Source: Cervus elaphus
Lineage: Eukaryota > Chordata > Mammalia > Artiodactyla > Cervidae
Assembly: GCF_910594005.1 (NCBI RefSeq)
Contig: NC_057815.1
Span: 79,221,552 to 79,285,551 of the forward strand
Reading direction: 5' to 3'
DNA length: 64,000 bases
The notes under the pieces were generated by a model, which was not told the origin of the DNA, did not search any database, and saw nothing but the letters and a program-made list of their open reading frames with translations. Positions within the stretch are counted from its first letter, which is position 1. Every line of letters starts with the position of its first letter. Made by a program: the position numbers and the translations under genes. Shown here one piece after another: positions 56,809-64,000 of the stretch.

Positions 56809-59404
56809 CCACTAAAGCAGCAATAACAGCAGGGAGCTGCTCACCCGTGAAAACTGGCACCAAGGACTCAGCCTGACTTGACTGAGAGCGTTTTCAAACC
56901 AAGCTTCCCAGGAATGAAGGGGTTACTCGCTGCTAAGTGGCTTGGCAATGAGCAGCATGAACTGTGGTACATTTGGAGGAGTCTGGGCCTTGTAACAAAG
57001 TCTTCCATTCCTTCTGCACTGCTGACTTGACCACGGGCCTTTAACTTTCAGTCTTAAGTTTCCATGAGCTGCAACAGAACTGTCATCAGGGAAAGTATGC
57101 TACTCTCCAAAGGACTTAGAGGCTGGGAGGGATCTCCGCCCCCCATCCATAAATCCAAGTCTGTGCATGCCTCTCTTAGGCTCTGCAAACCTACTTTACC
57201 CCATCTCCTTCACAGCGGGGCTCCCAGAGCCTCAGGACAGCCATAAGTCAGGCTGGACCAGAGGTGCACTGACACCAGGATCCTCCTGAGCGACCCTCTG
57301 GTGGACTGGGCCCACTTACCTGTGACTCCGCTCTGGACCCTTTTCTTCTTATCATATTTCATTGGAAAATCTGATCTTATTTAAGGTTTGTTTTTCCAAT
57401 AGTGTTTCTGGGCAGGTGACCAGCGGAATGCAGTCAGGGAAATGTAAACAGTTAATGAAACCTAACAAGGTGCACGCTTTCAGTTCTATTTCATGCCTCC
57501 AATGACTCTGTCTCTCATATTTCCTCGGCTGTGTTCTTCCTCCTGGGTACAGTCTGGGCCTGTTCTCCATCACCATGGCACAAGCCTCTGGGAAACACAG
57601 GTGTCTGCAGTCATTAGAAATTCAAATCCACCTGCTGGACCACGCGCAAGAAGAAGGGCAACTTAGGGTCAGCAGAGATGAGATGGGTGAGGGGTGGCTG
57701 TCTGGCCACAAGCCCAGAGGGGCCCATAAATCATGCCGGTTTCTAGAGGCAAGGAGCTCTAATGGGAGTCAGGTGAGAGGCCCACCTGCGGCCAGACGGC
57801 TGGATGCTATTAAACAGTGGCCCCAGAAGGTCTTGAAAGTGGGTGTCTGTGGTTCCTTACACCCTGGAAGCAATTTACGGCCCACGCCTGCTCTTTCTCT
57901 GGGTCTCAGGACATCTCCCCTCCTCTGCTCGCCTCCTCTATTCCCTCTTTTTTCCAGGTTTTCCTCTCTCCTCTCCTCCTCCCTCTCTCTCTCTTTACAG
58001 AGAAGCGAGGCTTAAGAATCTAAGCATGAGGTCAGACTAGGACACCACTTAACTAGGGCAAGGGGATTTTCTAGCACATGGCTGATGCTCAGTGGGCCAC
58101 TTGAAACCCTCCTGGAGGGAGCCTGGGAAATGGGCTTGGGGCCCGGTGAAAATGGGAAGTGATCCATTTTGTCATTGTCCTTCATTTCCACCCCTTCCCT
58201 GTTTTAGCATCTTTTGCCTCTCTATGGACCTCTCCTCCCAGGCCTCACCCAGGCCTGCCATCTCTGCTAGTCCCTTCTTCAACCCCTCCCATGCTTACTC
58301 ATGGGGTCCAACTCTTCCAATAAAGCATCTTTGCTAAGCACAAGCTTAGAAGCCAAATGAATGACCTTGAAGGAGGGCATCCGTGAATTCAGGGTGTGCC
58401 ACCGGGGGAGACGTTTCAGGCATGCTGGCTCTCTTCTGTCCCTCCAGCCACAGGACATGAAGCCACCCCACCCAGAGGCCTGCTTGTCTCTTAGCATCAG
58501 TCCATCCTCCCCCAAGTCTCAGGGAAGTATCTTAGGGAAGTATCAGTGATCTACCTAAGTACTCCAAACTCCTTTAGGTACCAGGAGACAGCAAGGCCAG
58601 AGCTCAGATCTCTATCCTAGCCGTCTGCCCTTGGAAAACTCGCCTTTCTCCCTGGGTTCTTCTTCCCCCTCAATATAGCGAAGGGTTGATCTCTATGACC
58701 TAAGGTCTCTTTTAGCCTCTAACTTTAGTGGATTATTCTATACAAATCAGAGATTCTCAGCCTGTCTGGTGTGTAACTAGATGAAGCCCACTATTATTGC
58801 CATTCCCACCCATCCCTGGCTCTTTCTTCCGTAGGATCTTAGTTCCCATGAGATCTCAGCCTCTTGTCCCAGTGACCCCTGGGGGTGTCTCCCAGGTGAT
58901 CATAAATCAATCAACTACCACAGATACAACGCATCCAGTTGCAGCCTCTGGGTTTTTCTCTTCCCCACCCACACACACACCTGTGCCACCTGCATCTAGA
59001 GCTCCCTTAGAACTCACCGCGTGGCCTGCGAGCTGCTGCTGACCCTAGTTCAAGGCCAATGTCCACACAAATGTGCTACCTGCCACTGCTCCCAAGCTGC
59101 TGGACTTCCAAGTTTAGTCCACTCCGAAGTGACATGATGGCCTCCCTCCCCCATTCAGAGTAACACAGAGTCACTCTGACCTCCAGAAGGACCTGCTCGT
59201 GCCCTCAAGGGTCATGGAGTCTGTTCTACAAACAGTTCCTCACTCTTCTCCTTAGGAGCCTCCTTTCCACAAAACTAAGGCACTGCGTCTGACTTCCTGG
59301 GGTCCTCCCATCCCCCTCCCCTCCCAGTGAGGGGTGGGAGAGCCTTCTACAGACGTATTTAAATTCCATTTTAGGCTCAACTCAGAGATCCCTACTGGCC
59401 TCAA

Positions 59405-59538
59405 GCATACGCATGCACACACACACAGACACATACACACACGTGCTCGTATGATTCTGTAATTTCCATTTACATCATCCCAGCAAATAAATCAAAGGAG
59501 TGTGTGTGCGTGCGCGTGCGCACGCATGTGTGTGAGTG
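59405..59538. repeat. CA tract and GT/GC tract in inverted orientation
   Basis: gcatgcacacacacacagac plus further CA at 59410-59442, and tgtgtgtgcgtgcgcgtgcg followed by cacgcatgtgtgtg at 59501-59534. The second is an alternating purine-pyrimidine, partly palindromic run (gcgtgcgc...). The two tracts are complementary and about 60 bases apart. Confidence 0.9.
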
Positions 59539-60119
59539 AAAAAAAGAGCAGGGGACTAAGAGTTCTGCTCCAAGTAGCCCATCCAATATGCCAAACCTCA
59601 ATGCCCAGGAAAAGTAGACAATTCTCTTTTCTAACTCTTCCCCTCAATGGATTCCAGGAGCAGGGCTTGATCTCCAAAGAAAATGTGTGACAAACAGTAT
59701 TGTTGGTAACTTTTAAAACTCTGTACTTGCTGACAAATAAGAATCAAATGGATAAGGGAAGAAAATAACGACCTCTAATGAAAGTGCTTTCTTGTGGTTA
59801 ATGCAGGGGGCCTGGAAGCAAAAATATAGGCTAGATGCTCAGTCTGGAAAATCAGCATGATTCTATTTTTAACTAATGAAAAGAGCCTTGTATAAGGACA
59901 ATGTACAATAACAGCCATTTTTCTCCCCCTAGGAATAGGGATTAAAAAGCAGTTATGAAGAGTATGAACCCAGGATTCTGAGTGAAGAAGCCAGGAATCT
60001 GGGTCTGACTCTGTGATATGAGCTTCCCCGCTGGTGACCCAGGGAGCACAAGTCAGACCATAAACTCCTTTAAGTATTAATGAATGATTGCTAATTAATT
60101 GACAGCTCAATTATTACCA

Positions 60120-60425
60120 ATAAAGTACATGGGACCAGAAGACCAGACCTTGTCTAGGGAATTTGGAAAGCTTTCCTGGAGGACATGTTGTTGGAGCTGA
60201 GCTTAAAAGGATGAAGAGGAAGTGATGAAGCAAAGGGGTACATTGGCACTCCAGGGGAGGGAGCAACAGCGTGCAAAGGCAGACTGGGACAGAAGGCAGA
60301 CGTGATACATGCGAGGAACTAAAAAAAGACCAGTGTAAAAACAAGCCCAGAGAGCAAAACGCAGTGGAAGGTGGTGAGGCAAGCTGGTCCCTGTGGACCG
60401 TGTTAAGGACTTTTGTCCTTAAGGC
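60120..60425 (-). repeat. Possible L2-like fragment
   Basis: Phrases 'agctttcctggaggacatgt', 'ggagctgagcttaaaaggat', 'gagggagcaacagcgtgcaa' recall the reverse L2 3' region. Diverged. Confidence 0.4.
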
Positions 60426-60721
60426 TTACATAGCAGCCAGTCTTAAGTGGTATCCAGTTTCCAAGACGGTGTTCAATGACCCCCATCTGCTGGCAGGGGT
60501 GCCTTTGTGTAGTCCAATGACAATATCATCCTTCCATTCTTCTGAATATTATGAAAAGTTGGTATGGTTTAGAAATAACTGCTACAAAAGGAAAGGAGAA
60601 ATTACTTGTTCTTCTGTCACCACCTTGATTAGATTTCTACACCACCCCCATCAGCACCGTCTAGAAAGTCATCCCAGACAGATACTGCTCTCAAAATGGT
60701 CCTATCGACCTCCTGGGCACA

Positions 60722-60943
60722 GGCTTCCCAGGTGGCGCCAGCGGTAAAGAACCTGCCTCCCAATACAGGGGACGTATGAGACGCGCGTTTGACCCCTGGG
60801 TTGGGAAAATCCCCTGGAGGAGGGCATGGCAACCTACTCCAGTATTCTTGCTGGGGGATCTCATGCACAGAGGAGTCTGGTAGGCTACAGGCCATAGGGT
60901 CACAGAGTCAGACACGATTGGAGCAAGTTATAGCACGCACACA
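60722..60943 (+). mobile_element. Bov-tA SINE
   Basis: Sense full-length copy ('ggcttcccaggtggcgccag' to 'agcaagttatagcacgc'), flanked by similar words tcctgggcaca (from 60711) and ttctgggcaca (from 60946), which look like an imperfect target-site duplication. The minus-strand frames 60629-60915 are SINE translations. Confidence 0.92.
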
Positions 60944-61899
60944 CCTTCTGGGCACAAATTTCAAATTTGCAACCCGTAGATCTAGAAGTGTGGGGGTGAT
61001 GGCCATAAATGCTGGTGGGATTTTGGGATTTGGTGGTGGTGGTGGAGGCTAAATGGCAGCCACATGAGTGCCTTCTGCATCATTCATTTTCTGACATAGC
61101 CCTGAAAATACAGTCACTCAAGTTTCCCCATGCTCAGCGGAATCTGGTGGCCTTTGTTCCTATGTGTGGAAACACATCAACCTGCCATTTCTGGTCATAG
61201 GGTCCACGATGACATTCTTGGCTTTCACCACTGGTTTTGGCACAAGCGCCACTGAGGGCTTCTTTATTTTTTTAGTTTTTAAATATCATTTTTCAGAAAA
61301 GATAAATCAACTGTAAAAGTATGTTATGAAAACCAACTTGGCAAGCAAGGTCTCCTGGAGAGGGCAAGGGTTGCTTTATTTTCCATTATCTCAGTAAAAT
61401 AAATAGATTTATCCTTTTAAGATGTTCATGTAGGGTCATCAGGATCACAGTGATTTAAACCATGGCCCTTGGCCGACTCAAGTCCAGAGCATGACCTAAT
61501 CAGGCCTGGAATTTCAAAGAAGGAAAAAAAAACAAACTGGTCTATAAATGAGAATTTCAAAGTTATCTAAGTACAAGGAAGTTTTCCCTTTTTGCTGAAA
61601 CCTCCTGGAAACCCTCCGAATGCAGCCTGGTTCTCAGCATCTTTTAAAGTTTCTTTTGTTCTGTTAACAGTGAGTGAGGTTAAGTCTGGACAGACCTACC
61701 ACTTTCTTTTCTTCATCCCTCTGCCAGCAGGCTCAGACCTTCCTTCCTGGATGGTTTTGCCCTGGAATATTAGTAGCTGAGTGACCTTGAACGAAGCATT
61801 GAACTCATCTGAACCCCTGTTTCTTCATCTGTACAGCTGCAAGCAGAACCCATACTGAGACAGGACTGTGAAAACTAAGAGTTAATTGCTACAAAGTGA

Positions 61900-62175
61900 T
61901 TAGCACATTGCCAGACACATCCCATCTGAGTCATGTAATAGAAAAGGAGTATAGTGATTGAGGTTGTCAGTGCCATGGTTGAAGATGCTGCACTGGCTAT
62001 AGGCTTGCTGGTTATGGGCAAATTACTTGATCTTTCTGACCTATAGTTTTCTCATCTGCAAATGGGGATGAGAGCAGTGTGTATTCACTCCCTCACAGAA
62101 CTGATGAGGGTGCAGTAAGATAATGCTTTAAACAGTGCCCAGAACATAATGCATAACAGGTAAAGAGTAGCTATT
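61900..62175 (+). repeat. MIR-like ancient SINE
   Basis: Sense MIR: 'gttatgggcaaattacttga', 'agttttctcatctgcaaatg', 'gagggtgcagtaagataatg', 'acagtgcccagaacataatg'. Confidence 0.65.
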
Positions 62176-62237
62176 ACTACTATGACTTAAAAAAAAAATA
62201 ATGACAGTCAGAACTTCTGTTACTAGCATTCTTATAA

Positions 62238-62387
62238 TTGGGGCTTCACTGGTGGCTCAGAGGGCAAAGCGTCTGTCTGCAATGTGGGAGACCTGGGTTC
62301 AATCCCCGGGTCGGGAAGATCCCCTGGAAAAGGAAATGGCAACCCACTAGAGGCAATCCACAAGTACTCTTGCCTGGAAAATTGTTA
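62238..62387 (+). mobile_element. Bov-tA SINE, truncated and rearranged
   Basis: Sense head: 'ggggcttcactggtggctca' to 'aatggcaacccacta'. Then about 14 extra bases (gaggcaatccacaa) precede the SINE word gtactcttgcctggaaaatt, where it stops. Confidence 0.88.
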
Positions 62388-62846
62388 TTATTTATGGATT
62401 TTTGATTACCAAGCAAAGCAAATCACTTTGCTAACTTATGAAAAAAGAAAATATATTGAGTAGCTCTGAGATAGACAGTTGACAAAAGTCAAAGGATAAG
62501 GCTGAATGGTCAAGCTTTGGAAGGAACCAGGAAGCAGGAGATAGGAAAGTCCCCAGGTAAGTCACAGGTATCACTGCATGGTATCTTCAAGATGTTGCTA
62601 TAAGGATGAATCAGTCCCACCATCTTTGGGTCACCTTCCAAAAGAGGGTGTACAATTTGACATCTGAACCAAGACCAAAGCTAATTGGGAGGGATATTTG
62701 TCCAAAGGATAATCTAGATATTTCCAATATCAGGGGGCTAGGACACTGAGGAAGCAGAAATAGATGATGCCAACTATGATTATGACCACCATTACTACTT
62801 GGAGTTTCAGTCTATTATTTAGAATAACAATAGTTGCAGCTGTTGT

Positions 62847-63066
62847 TGATGTGCTCAGGCACTCAGTCGTGTCTGACTCTTTGTGGCTCCATGGACTGCA
62901 ATCTGCCAGGCTCCTCTGTCCGTGTGATTCTCCAGGCAAGAATACTGGAGCAGGTTGCCCTTGCATACTCGAGGAAATATTCCGAAACCAGGGATCAAAA
63001 CGGCATCTCTTTCATCTCCTGCATTGACAGGCCGATTCTTTACTACTAGGGCCACTTGGGAAGCCA
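62847..63066 (-). mobile_element. Bov-A2/Bov-tA SINE
   Basis: Full-length reverse copy: 'caggcactcagtcgtgtctg' to 'agggccacttgggaagcc'. Confidence 0.93.
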
Positions 63067-63466
63067 AGTGCAGTAGTTGCTGTTAATACTATTAGTCATT
63101 TGAGAAAGGGCAAACCAATCAAAATGACAGTGTCAGTGAATATCTAGACCTGAACTTCATGGATACTGAGATTTCTAAATAATCAGACCAGTCATTTCCA
63201 AAATGTCTTTATCTTTTGAAAAAATTGTAATCTTCCCTTGATAAAATGAGAACCATCATTTCTTGACAGCTTATTTTAATGTCAGGCATTGCTGAGCACT
63301 TGACATATTTTACCTCATTAACTGTACTGCCAGGTTGACTCAGCGGAAGCGATTAACCATTGTTAAAATAAGTTTTATGAAAACAATAAAAATTAATGCT
63401 GATGTCATAATATAAGTATATAAATAAATATTATTGAATCAACATTAATTTTGTATAGTCGTTAAT

Positions 63467-63545
63467 AATTAATACCACCAGGGAATTGGGCCACCAGGGA
63501 AGTCCAATTAATACCAAGCTATGGGAATTAATAGCTTGGTATTAA
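63467..63545. repeat. 28-bp CHR micro-insertion with duplication, and adjacent perfect hairpin
   Basis: Direct repeats aattaatacca at 63467-63477 and 63506-63516 enclose only 28 bases that read as the 5' tip of a reverse CHR SINE (ends gggccaccagggaagtcc). Overlapping the right copy, 63508-63522 (ttaataccaagctat) and 63531-63545 are a perfect 15-bp inverted repeat with an 8-base loop. Confidence 0.85.
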
Positions 63546-64000
63546 CCCAGTTTTTAATTTTGCAATAAATCTCTATAGAGTGAGTTGGTCATTCAGTTTA
63601 CAGGACACACAGTTAAATCTGTCCAGCTATTCACCCTGGATCACGCTATGTAGAGTTGCCTGTGTGAGAAGTAGTTTCATCACCAGTCAATGTCTGCAAT
63701 TTGGAAGATCTGCCCCTATGGTGTATTTGTGGTAAAGCAGAAGAAACAGATGCTCATTGGGACAGCAGATTCTTACTGAATTATGAAGTGAGTCACTGTC
63801 TAGGACATCCAGGTGCTGTCATTGCATTGAAAAATTCTTTGGGATAATATACTGCTTCTTAAAATAGCTTGACTTTCAGAAACTGAACTGCTGTTAGACT
63901 TTTTAGATGAATCCATTTAGGGTTCAGATTTGAAAGCACTGTTTGTTTTCCATCTTAATGGAGAGCCAGTCTCTATGGAAAGGCAAGGCAATACCCTTTG

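Larger units (their letters stand above)
39011..64000. other. Upstream intergenic region
   Basis: No host exon recognised. I looked for conserved open frames with splice signals and for the single-exon FJX1 gene, which neighbours PAMR1 upstream in human, and saw neither. Apart from the repeats listed, the gaps 43710-44895, 50290-50745, 56810-59400, 60945-61895 and 63550-64000 hold nothing I can name; 57560-58350 has longer frames (up to 146 codons) that look like chance reading of GC/CT-rich DNA. Confidence 0.7.

Noticed and set aside
57575..58015. 146-codon plus-strand frame as a novel gene
   Set aside because: Text after about residue 100 is Ser/Leu-rich CT-tract translation, and no domain, splice signals or family resemblance were seen. 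Kept only as unexplained intergenic DNA.
39011..64000. Possible FJX1 or another upstream neighbour gene
   Set aside because: Expected from the human gene order, but no matching open frame was found; it presumably lies beyond the right edge.
1..64000. CRISPR array, tRNA or rRNA genes, or a bacterial-type gene cluster
   Set aside because: The tRNA-like A/B boxes all belong to SINE heads, the direct repeats are target-site duplications or microsatellites, and the genome is clearly mammalian.

Overview
This is vertebrate nuclear DNA from a ruminant, most likely a bovid such as cattle. The diagnostic signal is the repeat content. Dimeric Bov-A2/Bov-tA SINEs occur about every 2-3 kb, BovB LINE 3' ends and two longer BovB copies are present, and there are many cetartiodactyl CHR-type tRNA SINEs and L1 3' ends. 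Older MIR, L2, L1M and MaLR-like copies lie underneath. No prokaryotic gene organisation, CRISPR array or operon is present.

The only protein-coding gene I can support is the 5' part of PAMR1 (peptidase domain containing associated with muscle regeneration 1), on the minus strand. Exon 1 (start codon at 38534, signal peptide), exon 2 (16329-16505) and exon 3 (9909-10037) have clean GT/AG boundaries and consistent phase. They encode the first 125 codons or so: a secretory signal and two cysteine-rich modules. Intron 1 is about 22.0 kb and intron 2 about 6.3 kb. Intron 3 fills 1-9908 and continues off the left edge; the CUB, EGF, Sushi and protease-like exons are not in the window. A GC-rich, TATA-less promoter region (about 38535-39010) lies right of exon 1.

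The region from about 39 kb to 64 kb is upstream intergenic DNA. It holds a probable solo retroviral LTR (about 41.8-42.6 kb, same strand as PAMR1), a deeply nested L1/BovB/SINE block (46.9-48.6 kb), a degraded endogenous retrovirus with gag, protease, RT, RNase H and integrase traces (about 51.1-56.0 kb), and a 0.8 kb BovB fragment next to it (56.0-56.8 kb). No second host gene was recognised there.

I did not find a novel multi-gene system. The better leads are local: a choice of splice donors at PAMR1 exon 1, the LTR upstream of the promoter, the retrovirus remnant, a mariner-derived hairpin in intron 1, a telomere-like motif within a perfect inverted repeat in intron 3, an insertion consisting only of poly(A) with a target-site duplication, and several clear examples of nested retroposition. 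Repeat family names rest on pattern recognition of consensus sequences, not on a database search, and most repeat edges are approximate to 5-30 bases.
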